A stretch of 64,000 bases of DNA from Phoma sp. XZ068 (taxonomy: Eukaryota; Ascomycota; Dothideomycetes; Pleosporales; Didymellaceae), in the NCBI GenBank assembly GCA_004835665.1, contig RBKR01000018.1, forward strand, positions 248,001 through 312,000, in the 5' to 3' direction. The notes below the pieces were generated by a model that was given only the letters and a program-made list of their open reading frames with translations, was not told where the DNA came from and searched no databases. This document shows, one piece after another, positions 21,970-32,967 of this stretch. Position 1 is the first letter of the stretch; each line of letters begins with the position of its first letter. Position numbers and translations under genes: made by a program.

Positions 21970-22983
21970 TTACGCCCACTTGGCGTTCAGCGCATCGACC
22001 TGTGCCTTTGTAACGGGCAGCACGCTTCCGTGTCTTAGGTCCGCAGGCCAGGCTGAGCGGTCCGATGCTGTCCATACGCCGCCCTCCACGTCTGTGCTCT
22101 CGTACGGCCGGTAACCGTCCGCGCCGTAGAAGTCAAGGAGCAGGTGTGCCTTCCCTTCAACTTCGTTGTCCCAGTACACCGCCGGGCCCTCGACGCCCGA
22201 CTGAATAATGCTGCCAGCACCTTGAGGGCGCGTCCAGGTTCCAAACACACCGGTAGTGGAGATCTCCGTGAAAACATTCTTTGCGGTCTCATCCTTGACG
22301 AAGCGCGCGTATGCATTGTTGCCCAAGCTCAAAAATTCCAAGTCGATGACGTTGGTGGGAGAGTAGTCGATGTAGTCTCCTGGCTCGGAGAAGGTAGTGA
22401 AGTCGCTGGTGTACGCGTACCTCAGCTTGATTGCAGAGGGTGTGCCAGTGTGTCCGGGATCCTCGGCGCCGTAAAACTTGGAAGCCCAGTGCACGAGGTA
22501 CTGCCCTTTCTCTTCGTCAAAGATGGCGCTGGGCGCCCATACCATACCAGCACTTGCGTCTTCGACTTCGATGAGACGCTCGTTGGTCCATGTGGTGAGG
22601 TCTGTGGACTCCCAGACGAAGATGGAGCGGCTGCCGTTGCGCTGAGAGAGGTCCCAGGTCGTCTTGCCAATGTCTAGATCCGTGCCGATGATGTAGTATT
22701 TCGCATCATTCTTGCTTGTGATGATTGACGGGTCCCGGACGCCCTTGGTGCCGAGTGTGGGAACAAGAACTGGGTTGCCACCGTTGAGGGGGCTCATGGA
22801 AGCAGCATTGTTACCGGTAGATTGGTAGAAATAGACGTTCGGTGCATTGCCGAGGAAGAAGACGCCTAAATACCCGGTGAGGGAAGGGTCGGCGTTCTCG
22901 CGTGGTGTGATGTAGGACGAGAAGTCGAGAGCAGGCGCCGCAAGTGCGCAGGGTAGCAGCGCAAGGCAAGAAAGGAAGCGCAT
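21970..22983 (-). CDS. Secreted GH43-type glycoside hydrolase
   Basis: A single exon of 337 residues. The ATG at 22983 starts a signal peptide (MRFLSCLALLPCALA/APALDF); the frame further upstream opens with TTG only. A five-bladed propeller of the GH43 type is suggested by the catalytic-base context VRDPSIITSKNDAKYYIIGTD, by WAPSAIFDEEKGQYLVHWAS, and by VIDLEFL, which may carry the acid. Members are arabinofuranosidases, xylosidases or galactanases, so this enzyme probably trims side chains or oligomers of plant hemicellulose or pectin outside the cell. The subfamily cannot be assigned by eye. No binding module is present. Confidence 0.85.
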   Translation of the reverse strand: MRFLSCLALLPCALAAPALDFSSYITPRENADPSLTGYLGVFFLGNAPNVYFYQSTGNNAASMSPLNGGNPVLVPTLGTKGVRDPSIITSKNDAKYYIIGTDLDIGKTTWDLSQRNGSRSIFVWESTDLTTWTNERLIEVEDASAGMVWAPSAIFDEEKGQYLVHWASKFYGAEDPGHTGTPSAIKLRYAYTSDFTTFSEPGDYIDYSPTNVIDLEFLSLGNNAYARFVKDETAKNVFTEISTTGVFGTWTRPQGAGSIIQSGVEGPAVYWDNEVEGKAHLLLDFYGADGYRPYESTDVEGGVWTASDRSAWPADLRHGSVLPVTKAQVDALNAKWA

Positions 22984-23509
22984 GGCAGGTGGATGGAGTC
23001 TTTGCAAGGCGTCGAGTAGACTTGGAATTATTCCGTGGGCAGCTCCATGCTTTTATCCTAAGTCCAAGGTTTCATGGATGACGTTCATCACAAGGCAGTG
23101 ACATTAACCCGGGCACCGAGCTCGGTATATTATGGAGCAGTTCAGGGTCGGCCCGGATGCCATTAGGAGAAGTGTTGCAGCGCTTCGGCCAAACGCCGAA
23201 CTTGCTGTGGGGATGGTGGGCGCGGGGTTGCACTGGAGATGGTAGTGCATAGAAGAGGCAGGCGATTTCTCCGGATCTGCACAGGGGCCAAGACGGCAGT
23301 GGAGCTAAAAACGCCCACATACCCGGTGGACGCTTAAATTGGTTAACGTCGTACCTGAATATGACGTCTTGGTAGGTTTTTCAAGTATCATGTGCTCTCG
23401 CGCCGAGGTGCGCGTCGTGGACATACGAAGATGTTAAAAATTGGATTCGTATCTTGCTGCGCCTTTTAGTGCCGAGATAAACGCCGAGAAATGCTGATCA
23501 TAATATGGA
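22984..23509. other. Intergenic, GH43 promoter and YJU2 3' flank
   Basis: About 525 bp; no gene seen. I looked for GGCTAA motifs here and found none. Confidence 0.45.
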
Positions 23510-24379
23510 TCAGTCATCGTCGCTGTCGTAACCTGCTACAAGCATGGTGGAGAGCTTTGATGGTGCTGGGGCTGCCTTGGCTGGTGGTGACACAGCCGGT
23601 GCAGGCGCCTTCTTCTTGATACCGAGGGCCGCACTAAAGTCCTTCTTTTCCTTTGGCTTCTTGTTGAAGACAGGAGTCGCTGTGGCTTCGATAGGCTCGT
23701 CCATCATGTCTTCGTCGATAGCCTCTTCTCCAATATCTGGCATCTCGCGGTTGGCAAAGGCCCGCCGCGCTGCTTCGGCGTCTTCCTCCTCCTGCTTTTG
23801 GCGGCGTGCATCTGCGTCGTCTGGCGGAGGCGCTACACTCGCGGTTGTGCCGTCCTGCTCTGCCTTTGCTATGCGTGCATTCCTGGAGCGAATCTCGTCG
23901 AGGGCGTCCGCGATGGCCATCTCGGTCTTTGCGTCAATGACCTTGGTCTCCAGCTCCTTCATCGCATCGCGTTCGGCCTCCTCCTTCTCCAGCCTATCCA
24001 GACGCTCCTCCTCGGTCTCCTCGTTGAGCTTGGCCTCTCTCCAGGGCTCGAAATTTCGCTTTGCACCCCGCTCGCATTCGTAATCCATGTTCTTTGGATC
24101 GGTCTTGAAGGTGATCTCGCCCGAACATCGCGTGCACCGAATGTAGAAGCGGAAGATGGCGATCGCGTAGTACTTTTCCTCCGTGGTCTCTTTCCGGGCG
24201 TTGAACTTGCGGCCCTTGTAGATAAACTCGCCACAGTGGGTGCACTTCATGGAGAACGGAGCCATGAGGCGCACCGTCTGGAGCTTGGGACCGGCATTCT
24301 TGGGGCCGCGCTGGCGAGTGATCTTGGACGGATCGAAGTCGGGTGGGTAGTACTTGGTGAGCACCTTTCGTTCGGACAT
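23510..24379 (-). CDS. YJU2: Pre-mRNA splicing factor YJU2/Cwf16 (CCDC94 family)
   Basis: A single exon of 289 residues. The N-terminus (SERKVLTKYYPPDFDPSKI, then VRLMAPFSMKC) is diagnostic of the YJU2/CWC16 family. Two CxxC pairs (CTHCGEFIYKGRKFNARKE, and CTRC followed by FKTDPKNMDYECERG) form the zinc site. A long charged coiled coil (about residues 120-215) and a low-complexity Ala/Pro/Lys tail ending GYDSDDD follow. YJU2 enters the activated spliceosome with the Prp19 complex and positions the branch helix for the first transesterification step. It acts in the nucleus. The ATG at 24379 is the conserved start. Confidence 0.95.
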   Translation of the reverse strand: MSERKVLTKYYPPDFDPSKITRQRGPKNAGPKLQTVRLMAPFSMKCTHCGEFIYKGRKFNARKETTEEKYYAIAIFRFYIRCTRCSGEITFKTDPKNMDYECERGAKRNFEPWREAKLNEETEEERLDRLEKEEAERDAMKELETKVIDAKTEMAIADALDEIRSRNARIAKAEQDGTTASVAPPPDDADARRQKQEEEDAEAARRAFANREMPDIGEEAIDEDMMDEPIEATATPVFNKKPKEKKDFSAALGIKKKAPAPAVSPPAKAAPAPSKLSTMLVAGYDSDDD

Positions 24380-26888
24380 GACGGCGGTTCACGTTCGACG
24401 TGGGCGTGAATGTGGGGTGAACGCGACAGGTGAGTGCCTGGCCGAAAGTTATCAGCGACTTCAGCCTTGCAGGACTTGGCAAGAGCCGCAAGCTTGGCAC
24501 TACCGAGACTCGCCGCCCAGGACTTAACATCTACAACCAGAACACTAAGAACAATAAAACTAATATAGCTACTAAATCACTAGGATGAGATAATTTTAAT
24601 GGTCACGACTGGTTCCGTACAGCATAGCGAAAGGCGATCTTGCGGAACGGTCACTGCTACGCCACCGTTCGCCACCCAAGCTCACCCCCAGACGTGGCTT
24701 TCTAATACATCTGCGGCGTCTACACTGCCAATGGACGATTCTCCTGGATTGTACGGACACGCCTTCTGGATGACTTTGAATCAGCTGTGCCACAATCGAC
24801 CTTTCCTACTAATGCATGGGGGTTTCGGCGAGTAGATTCTGCTTCAGGTGCAGATTATTGCAGAGCTCGCATTCACATGGCTTCAAGCGCTGGGCGCGCA
24901 CAGGAAACCGATTGAAAAGGGCCATGTTCAACGCACCTCGATAGAGTCGAAACTTCGACCTCCTTAGCCTGGCTTTCAGAAAATATATGGTTTCGAATCC
25001 ACTGGATTTGAGCTGCAGATTGATGCTCACCACCTTGCTATGGATAAGCGAAGTGGAACTGTATCAGACGTCAATAAAGTCAACGGTGTCTTGCACTGCT
25101 CTATGTGCGATAGTGGTAAGTCTGTTGGCTTCGAGCATTCTTGGAGAGCGCACTCGTCAGTGAGCCCCTACATTTCGATTTCCGAACATTTCGGTTGCCA
25201 TACCCAGATATTGCGTCTCCTTAAAGTATCGAAACGTGTGTAGGAAGCAAGAGAGTTGCATTGTACTAACCATCTGTATCTTACATGACTGCACTCGAAC
25301 GTCAGGCTGACATTGATGTCAAGGCTACTCTAGGCATCGTAGAATGGAGCGGAACATGCATTCGCTTTAGGATTGAACATCGCTGACCTTTAATCGGGGG
25401 TTCTATTCGCAACACTCTTCCAAGTAAGCAGCACCAAGATGGCGCACGAAGCTAATGTTTGATGGAGTCAATATCTCTTGATCAATCCTTGCCTACTTAG
25501 GTAATAACCAGGTAGCTTGATCGTCAACATCTAGCACAGCAGACAACCGTGCTGCGATAGTGGACCTTTCAGACCTCTTGAGCTCCGCCCCACCTTTGCA
25601 GCCGCTGTCGATGGCGTTGTGGTAGCGAGATCAGATCGCAAAAAGCTTACTTCGACCTCACTCCGCTGTTCCTGCCTCAAATATGGCTCTTAGGCGTTGC
25701 GCCAGATCCGCATACACGGAGTGTGCCCAAGTTGTTTTACATAGCGCAAAATAAGAAGGGTTATTGATTGTACTTTCTCCAATATCTTCAAATTCAGCGG
25801 TGTGGAAAAGGGAGACAGTGGTCGAAATAGACTTGCACTTTATTCACCATTGTCTCTCTCAAGCATAGCAATAGTAGGTGCTATTAAGGTATATTTCATG
25901 GGCGCTGTCGTCACCAAGACAAGCCTCACACTGCGCACTCCTGCTCAAACCTGCGCGCTCACATTCTCCCCCTACACAGATCCCTGACTACCAATACACA
26001 CAGCCTCCAACGAATCCGTTCGACGTTCTTTCTTTTCCAACCCCCAATTCACTACCCTGCCGACCTTGAAACACGCTAACACCCCCAACCATGCCACGAC
26101 CATCGAGTCGCTGCTTGTTCGGGCAGACCTGTCTCGCGTTGAATAACACGATCTAGATCTAATATCGAAGGATCCTCGGGCCTGATCACCGAGCTTAAGA
26201 TCAGCGTTATTAATGTCAGGTCGGGGGATGTATATAGCGTCATGCATAGCGGGGTGTGGGTACGAGCACTGCTTTGGCATTCTAGATCTACATGTGCAAT
26301 TTGGCCTTGACCGTTTCTAGTCCATCTACTCAATCTACTACACCCACATGCAGCAACATCTCGGCATCGATGCAAGCTACCCCGTCTTTTTGTCAGGGGA
26401 AAACGCAAAAGATGGCCACGGCCCTGATCGCCCGAGTTTCCCGCCGTTTTCGCGACCCAGGACGTCGCTTCTCACCAAGTAAATAGTTATTTGCGCTCGT
26501 CTACAGTGTTAATATGCAATCGGGTGAATCGAAGATCGACAAGATGTTATTGGTCGATATTAAGTACCCAGCAACACATCAAGCGATTGATTAACCGGGA
26601 CGAGAAAAACACAAGGCGATCGGCTGTCGTACCCGGAGGAGAACATGGCTTCCCGAAAAATGTTCTGTTTCAAGCGTTGGTAAAGTCGGGAGTCCAAGGT
26701 CCGTTGTAGGACAGGAAGGTCTGCGGCATGAACTATTACACTCGCAGATCATTGCCAGTGAATACGCATGGTGTAACTACTTCTGGCAGCCGTTCTGTGC
26801 TTCCTATATACAGTACATAGTAGATCTGGCATTATATATACCTCCATATCTTTATCACCTCTGGCCCACGCAAGGAACACTACCCATC
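24380..26888. other. 2.5 kb gene-poor stretch
   Basis: Only short shadow frames occur, with no splice-linked coding pattern on either strand. No inverted terminal repeats, tRNA or transposase remnant was seen. The last few hundred bases contain several TATATA-like runs (near 26812-26845) that can serve as the core promoter of the following xylanase gene. Confidence 0.45.
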
Positions 26889-28008
26889 ATGAGGCTCTAT
26901 CTCATTGCCTTCCTGGCTCCAGCCGCACTCGCAGCAGACGGCTTGCACAAAGCAGCAAAGGCAGCGGGGAAGTTGTATTTCGGCACGGCGACTGACAACC
27001 CCGAGTTCACAGACGTGCCGTACGTCGCGCAGTTGAAGAATACGTCTGATTTCGGGCAGATTACCGTTGGCAATGCGCAAAAGGTGTGTCCCCAATTAAA
27101 CTAGTGGGATGAGTTGAGTTGGAGCTGACGAGATACAGTGGGATAGTTCTGAGCCAGCGCAGAACTACTTCCAGTACAGTGGCGGCGACGAGATTGTCAA
27201 TTTCGCAAAGGGAAATAAACAGCTTGTAAGATGCCACACGCTGGTTTGGCACAACCAGTTGCCGGCGTGGGTGAAAGATGGGAACTTCGATAATAAAACG
27301 CTCACGGCTATTCTGACGAACCACATTACCAACGTGGTGAAGCACTACAAGGGGCAATGTTACGCGTGGGATGTAGTCAATGAGGGTACTTACTGCAAAG
27401 CTGAACCCGTAGAAGAATGCTAAGCATACTAACGAAAAACAGCAATCAGCGACGACGGGCGTTCCTACCGCTCAACCATCTTCGACAAAATCGGCCCCTC
27501 GTACATCCCCATCGCGTTCAAAGCCGCTGCCGCCGCCGACCCAGCCGCAAAACTGTACTACAACGACTTCAGCATCGAGACGTCCGGCGCCAAAGTCGAC
27601 AAGACAGTCGAGCTCGTCAAAATGGTGAAAGCCTCCGGCGCGAAGATCGACGGCGTCGGATTGCAAGGCCACTTCATCGGCGGGCAAGTCCCCAGCGTGG
27701 CAGACCTAAAGGCGAATCTCAAGCGCTTCACTGATCTGGGCGTGGATGTTGCCTACACGGAGCTCGATGTGCGGATTCCGGTGCCGGTGACGGCCGAGTC
27801 GGAGAAGCAGCAGGTTGTTGACTATGCGAACATTATTGGATCGTGCAAGCAGACGGCGAGGTGTGTGGGTGTGACGGTGTGGGATTACTCGGATGATCAT
27901 TCGTGGGTGCCGGCGGTGTTCCCTGGGTTTGGGTCGGCGCTGCCGTTTGATGGGAATAAGAAGCCGAAGCCGGCGTATTGGTCTATTCTGCAGGCGTGGA
28001 AGAGCTAG
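26889..28008 (+). CDS. Secreted GH10-family hydrolase with altered glycone site
   Basis: Exons 26889-27083, 27139-27385 and 27443-28008 give 335 residues. A signal peptide (MRLYLIAFLAPAALAA) is followed directly by the GH10 barrel, with no binding module. Catalytic residues are intact: acid/base Glu in WDVVNE at the exon 2/3 junction and nucleophile Glu in AYTELDVRIP. HTLVWHNQLPAWV is also present. The usual TPENxMKW(D/E) segment that lines the -2/-1 sugar sites reads TVGNAQKWDSSEP here, so Glu becomes Gly and Met becomes Gln while Asn and Lys stay. This suggests altered substrate preference. It is clearly diverged from the GH10 gene at 5702 and is not a recent tandem copy. Confidence 0.92.
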
Positions 28009-28177
28009 GTGGAGTAGGGTATATGTCTTGGTAGAATGTTTATTTGATTGTTGTTCACGTCTACTCTTGATGATTTCTACGATAATTACTGTGAACGGGT
28101 AGGTATACATGCAAGATAGCAAGTAAAGGAATGTGTACTGAGAGTGTAATAGAATTACTGATATAAAGTGATGTTGT

Positions 28178-28195
28178 AGCATCTTTAAAGATGCT
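28178..28195. repeat. 18-bp perfect palindrome
   Basis: AGCATCTTTAAAGATGCT reads the same on both strands. It lies about 170 bp after the GH10 stop and 142 bp before the CDC16 start, in an otherwise featureless 328 bp spacer. It could be a dimer binding site or a hairpin in a 3' UTR; nothing here decides which. Confidence 0.5.
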
Positions 28196-28336
28196 CGTAG
28201 TAACTTTATAGTGGGGCCGTCGTCACCGCGCTAGCTCCCCGCAGCCACGCGCAAGCCTGGGATCAACAACGCGCCGGCAGTTTGTTGACTACACATCACA
28301 ACGGGCAGGCCTCACGCAACGCATGGGCTAGAAGAC

Positions 28337-30323
28337 ATGGAAAAGTACCTGCGCGAGTGGCGGCAGGACGCCGTCAACAAGCACCAGTACGACACGGCCA
28401 TCTTCGTGGCCGACAAGCTGCTGGCCATCACGGGTGCGTCTGCTTGGACAGACTGCGACTGCGGTCACGTTACGTGAGAGCACCGCGCTGACAGACGCAG
28501 ACGACGACCAGGACGCCTTCTGGCTGGCCCAGGTGCACTTCAGCACGGGCAACTTCAACCGCACGCAGGCGCTGCTCGCCCGGCGCAAGCTCAGCGACCG
28601 CAACCCGCAGTGCCGCTACCTGGCCGCCCACTGCGCCATCAAGCTGGGCAAGCTCGAGGAGGCGCTGCAGATACTCGGCGAGAAGAACCCGGCGCACCTC
28701 GTGTCGGTGCCGGGCAGCGGGAGTGCGCGCCAGAAGCTGCGCCATGTCGACGTCAACAGCCGCGCCGGCGGCCGTCACACCAAAACGAACGCCCGCAACG
28801 AGCGCCTGCCCACCAGCGAGGAGCGCGACGGCGAAGACGCAGCCAACATCCGCTCCGAGGCCGGCATGTGCTTCCTGCGTGGCGTGTGCTACGCAAAGCA
28901 GAACTCGTTCGACCGCGCCAAGGAGTGCTACAAGACGGCCGTGCAGATCGACGTGCAGTGCTTCGAGGCCTTCGACGCCCTCATGGCCAACTCGCTCATG
29001 TCGCCCGACGAGGAGTGGGCCTTCCTCGACTCGCTCAACTTCGACGCCGTCCACGCGCCCTCGGCGAACCCCTCGCACGCCCAGGAGGCCGCCGAGTTCA
29101 CCAAGAAGCTGTACACGACCCGCCTGTCCAAGTACGCAAAGCCCGACGAGTTCGCCAACGCCACCGAGACGCTCAGCACCCACTACCACCTCGCCGCCAA
29201 CCCGGACATCCTGCTCTCCAACGCCGACCTCATGTTCACCCACTGCCGCTTCCGCGAGGCCCTCGCCCTGACCTCGTCCGTCCTGGCCCACGACAAGTAC
29301 AACTTCTCCATCCTGCCCCTGCACCTCGCCTCGCTCTATGAGCTGTCCCAGACCAACGCCCTCTTCCTGCTCGCCCACGACCTTGCCGACACGAACCCCA
29401 ACGAGCCGGGCTCCTGGCTAGCAGTGGGTGTTTACTACCTCTCCACCAACCGCATCGCCGAGGCACGCCGCTACTTCTCCAAAGCCTCCATGATGGACCC
29501 GCACTTTGGGCCTGCCTGGATAGGATTCGCCCACACCTTCGCCGCAGAGGGCGAGCACGACCAGGCCATCTCTGCCTACAGCACCGCCGCCCGCCTCTTC
29601 CAAGGCACCCACCTCCCCCAGCTCTTCCTCGGCATGCAGAACCTGCAGCTCAACAACCTCTCCCTGGCCCGCGAGTACCTCAACACTGCCTTTGGCCTGT
29701 GCGAGACCGACCCACTGCTGCTGAACGAAATGGGCGTCGTCGCCTTCCACTCCACCGACCTCGCCGTTGCCATCAACCTCTTCGAGCGCGCCCTCTCCTA
29801 CTCGGCCCAAAACGATGCAGACCCCGACTCCATCATCCCGACGCGAATCAACCTCGCCCACGCCCTCCGCCGCAACGGCAAGCTCGAAGAGGCCCTCCGC
29901 GTCTTCGAACAAGTCCTGCGGCATGGCGTCAAAGACCCCGGCGTCTTCACCGCCAAAGGACTGGTTTTACTCGAAGCAGGCCGAAGCTGGGACGCCGTAA
30001 CCGTCCTACACGAAGCGCTCGCAGTAGCCCCCCAGGACCCAATGGCAACCGACCTCCTCAACCGCGCGCTCGAAGCAAACGAAGTAGACAGCGGCGTCTT
30101 CATGCTCGAAGCAGCACCGACGCACAACGGCCAGGGCCTGATCGAAGACGACATCGACGACCCCGACTTCGAAGACGCACTCAAACGCCGCAAAAACGCC
30201 CTGCGCGATATGGAGCCCAACCGCGTCGCCGGCCGCCGCGGCAGGCGGCGCAGACACGCTGCCGGCTTTGTCGAGGAGGAGAGTGCGGTTGCGGAGAGCA
30301 TGCTGGTTGATTCTGATGCGTGA
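28337..30323 (+). CDS. CDC16: Anaphase-promoting complex subunit CDC16/Cut9/APC6
   Basis: Exons 28337-28433 and 28495-30323 give 641 residues. The N-terminal MEKYLREWRQDAVNKHQYDTA...ADKLLAI and DDQDAFWLAQVHFSTGNFNRT, followed by tandem TPRs to about residue 570, match the APC6 subunit. Recognisable TPR pieces include FLRGVCYAKQNSFDRAKECYKTA, PGSWLAVGVYYLSTNRIAEARRYFSKA and LNEMGVVAFHSTDLAVAINLFERAL. As a V-shaped homodimer, APC6 forms part of the arm that binds Cdh1/Cdc20-type activators in the ubiquitin ligase controlling mitotic exit. The C-terminus has a basic NLS-like patch (GRRGRRRRHAAG) and an acidic end. The intron is GC-rich, 61 bp. Very high third-position GC produces long antisense shadow frames. 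Confidence 0.94.
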
Positions 30324-30603
30324 GTGGTGTGATTGGGGTTTTGACTTTTGCATACTGGATACTGGATACCATGGGTTGGCATAGCGAGGCGTACGCGGAT
30401 TGGATGAATGGCTCGCATCACTAGGCGTTTGGGTGGCATTTATGGAAAAGTATATTTAAAGTCTATCATAGCTGAAGGGGGTTTGATATTAAAATTCCTC
30501 ACTTCTTGACTTACCTTTCATTCTGCTGTTTGTGAATTCCGTACCTCCATATGCATGCAGGGCTAGCAAGATATCAAGCACATGTGCCTACAACCCCTTC
30601 TTT

Positions 30604-32967
30604 TTACTGCCACCTATGTGCATCGCAAGCACGGACATCGCTCCCATCACTCAACCCCCAACTACTCACACCACCCACCCCAGAGCTCTCACTCTCATCA
30701 CCATCTCCACCACCCCGTCTATACGGCGCCACGCCACCAGATCTGTGCGAAGCTAGATCATCCAGGATATCCATTTCTCTTTCATCCTCATCCTCATCCC
30801 ATCCAAACCGATGCTGAAATCCACATCCACACCCATCTTCTTCTCCCTCTGCACCCCCACTTCCCCCTGCAAAACCTCGACTCTCCCGCGCAGCTGTCCC
30901 AGCATCCAGCATCACTCTCCAACTCTCTCCATCTACCGGACACAACCGCCCTTCCACGTTGTGCAAAGGACAATGATACCCGTTGTTTTTCGCAGGCGCA
31001 CTTCGCGTGGTATGCACTGGGTCGAGAACGTCTCGGCGTCCGAACCGCGACGAAGGATGCATACACCATAGACGATTCCTCGCAATTACACACACTTCTC
31101 GCTCGGTAGGTTGCGTTTTATCTTCCTGCGGTGGGAAGGCCGGATGGGAGTGGGTACAGCGTGCGTTTTCTGGTGTGGTGGGTTGAATAGCTTGCTGGGG
31201 AAGTATACGAGGTTGATATTCAGTACTTCGGGATCCGACACCGTCGTGTGTTTCCAGTGTGTTTTCATCTCGTCCAACTCGGTGCTGGAGCATACATCCC
31301 GCATCCGCATCCAAACGTCCTGTGCCTACCGCAAGATGACGCCCGGGGGTATGTGGAATCGATCCATCAGCGTAATATCGACGCACAACGCACCCTGGAA
31401 CAAGTCCCCCATCTACCTCAGCATACATAGCAACATGCTCATCCAGTGAATCCCTCACGCGTTGCCGCCTTGCACGCTCGACCTGTCTCTCATCTTCACA
31501 GCTACGTCCTTGCCCCTTACTCCCCTCTCTATTGCGAGTCTTCTCTACTTCTTCAAGCATATCTTCCCGATCTGAAAGTACGCTGTCGCCATGGCCGCCG
31601 CGGAAGTTGTACCCTTGCGAGGGGGCGAGATGGGGGTGCGATTTCGCGAACGAGGTGGCTTGGTGTTCGTTGAAGATTGAATCTACAGGGGAATTGGTTG
31701 AGGTTTGCGTATCTTCTGCACGGTCATTGCTCTGTGGTTGTCTTGAATTGGTGGGTTCGATTGCATGGTATGTTGGATCCGGCCACTGCACTGGTGTGCG
31801 GTGAAGATGCGCGATGGCTTCTTCGGTGAGGGCGTGGGGATATCTGGACTGTAGGGCTATGTGAGATAAGTCGTCGCTGCTGTTTCCATTGACGTGGTCT
31901 CCATTCTGCAAATCAGAGTGGGGAAACGTGGTTCTGGCATCTACTGCCACACTTTTCACTGCGTGTTTCTCTCCTTCACCGTGTCTACGCCGGTGAGATT
32001 GCGAGCTCTCCAGCTCCTCGCTGGGTCGAGACATCTGAGCCGTCCAATACCGCGGAGGAATACCATCCCTCCCATCGGGCGAAACCGCATCTCCAAGAGC
32101 CACCTCAACACTTCCAGACACCTCACCATCCCGATTTCCATAACCCGCCGCACCCCCATCTCCCAACCCCGTGATGCTCACACTGCTCGAAGGAAGACGT
32201 CCCGTACCAGCATCCAAAGGCGTACTCTCCACACCAAAGCCGCGCGAAACTACAATCCCACTCGCGGATTGCCGGTCTTCAAATGGAACACTGGGACCCT
32301 GATCATTATCGACATTACTATACCAGTGCTCGAAGTGCCGCTCATCTCTCCGTCTCTCTCGTTCGGGGGCGTGAAAGTGTCGAGGGAGATATTGACTCTC
32401 TTCCCCAAGACAGAAATCGCAGCGCGGCAGTCCAGGAATATACACGCTGTGACCAAGGGGCGGCACATCGGACCACAACGCATCCTCGTCATTGCTGGAA
32501 AAGGAAGAGCGAGTGGGTGAAATACCGTATCTGCGTGGATCCGTCCTCTCGCCGATATGACTACGTCTCGGAGCGTGAGTGCCAATGAGTCCAGTGTCCA
32601 ACGTTCCATCACCTACATCCCTCCCTATTCCCTCCCCACGACCATTATCATCATCAAGATGCGTGGAAACCAAACACCCACCCTCAGAATTCACATGTGG
32701 CCGGTACAGCTCCCGAAGGCGCTCAGGAGGATATCTCGCACTGCGTCTCAATTTCATGTCTACCTCCTTTCCCATCGCACCTAGTGCATCAGCCATACAC
32801 TCGACTTGCTTGTATATTCTATTTACGCGTTGGAATTGAATAAGCAAGACGTGATAGGCAAGGCACGTGCCAGCTGCAAACAGTGTGGATATTAAGATGG
32901 TAAGAATGAGTCCAAGACCGGGCGCTAAGATGATGGTTAAAAGTTCGGCTAGATTGGAGCCGTGCAT
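30604..32967 (-). CDS. Hypothetical membrane-anchored, mostly disordered protein, 787 aa
   Basis: Not recognised. One long open frame; the first true ATG is at 32967 (MHGSNLAELL), because upstream extension relies on a TTG. Residues about 5-46 are strongly hydrophobic (LAELLTIILAPGLGLILTIL, then further hydrophobic residues), enough for one or two membrane spans. A short conserved-looking helical stretch follows (QRVNRIYKQVECMADALGAM). The remaining 700 residues are low-complexity, rich in Arg, Ser, His, Asp and Gly, with scattered Cys pairs (CDFC, CGCGF) that do not form a domain I know. Frame length alone makes it likely to be coding; the disorder means homology would be found mainly at the N-terminus. 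Confidence 0.6.
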   Translation of the reverse strand: MHGSNLAELLTIILAPGLGLILTILISTLFAAGTCLAYHVLLIQFQRVNRIYKQVECMADALGAMGKEVDMKLRRSARYPPERLRELYRPHVNSEGGCLVSTHLDDDNGRGEGIGRDVGDGTLDTGLIGTHAPRRSHIGERTDPRRYGISPTRSSFSSNDEDALWSDVPPLGHSVYIPGLPRCDFCLGEESQYLPRHFHAPERERRRDERHFEHWYSNVDNDQGPSVPFEDRQSASGIVVSRGFGVESTPLDAGTGRLPSSSVSITGLGDGGAAGYGNRDGEVSGSVEVALGDAVSPDGRDGIPPRYWTAQMSRPSEELESSQSHRRRHGEGEKHAVKSVAVDARTTFPHSDLQNGDHVNGNSSDDLSHIALQSRYPHALTEEAIAHLHRTPVQWPDPTYHAIEPTNSRQPQSNDRAEDTQTSTNSPVDSIFNEHQATSFAKSHPHLAPSQGYNFRGGHGDSVLSDREDMLEEVEKTRNREGSKGQGRSCEDERQVERARRQRVRDSLDEHVAMYAEVDGGLVPGCVVRRYYADGSIPHTPGRHLAVGTGRLDADAGCMLQHRVGRDENTLETHDGVGSRSTEYQPRILPQQAIQPTTPENARCTHSHPAFPPQEDKTQPTEREVCVIARNRLWCMHPSSRFGRRDVLDPVHTTRSAPAKNNGYHCPLHNVEGRLCPVDGESWRVMLDAGTAARESRGFAGGSGGAEGEEDGCGCGFQHRFGWDEDEDEREMDILDDLASHRSGGVAPYRRGGGDGDESESSGVGGVSSWGLSDGSDVRACDAHRWQ

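Noticed and set aside
23544..24083. Antisense frame of 179 residues over YJU2
   Set aside because: Serine/alanine-rich shadow of the Lys/Glu/Ala coiled-coil coding strand; the minus strand encodes a conserved splicing factor.
28470..29378. 302-residue antisense open frame inside CDC16
   Set aside because: It mirrors the very GC-rich third positions of CDC16 and is a Val/Gly/Glu-rich low-complexity string, while the plus frame is a clear TPR protein.
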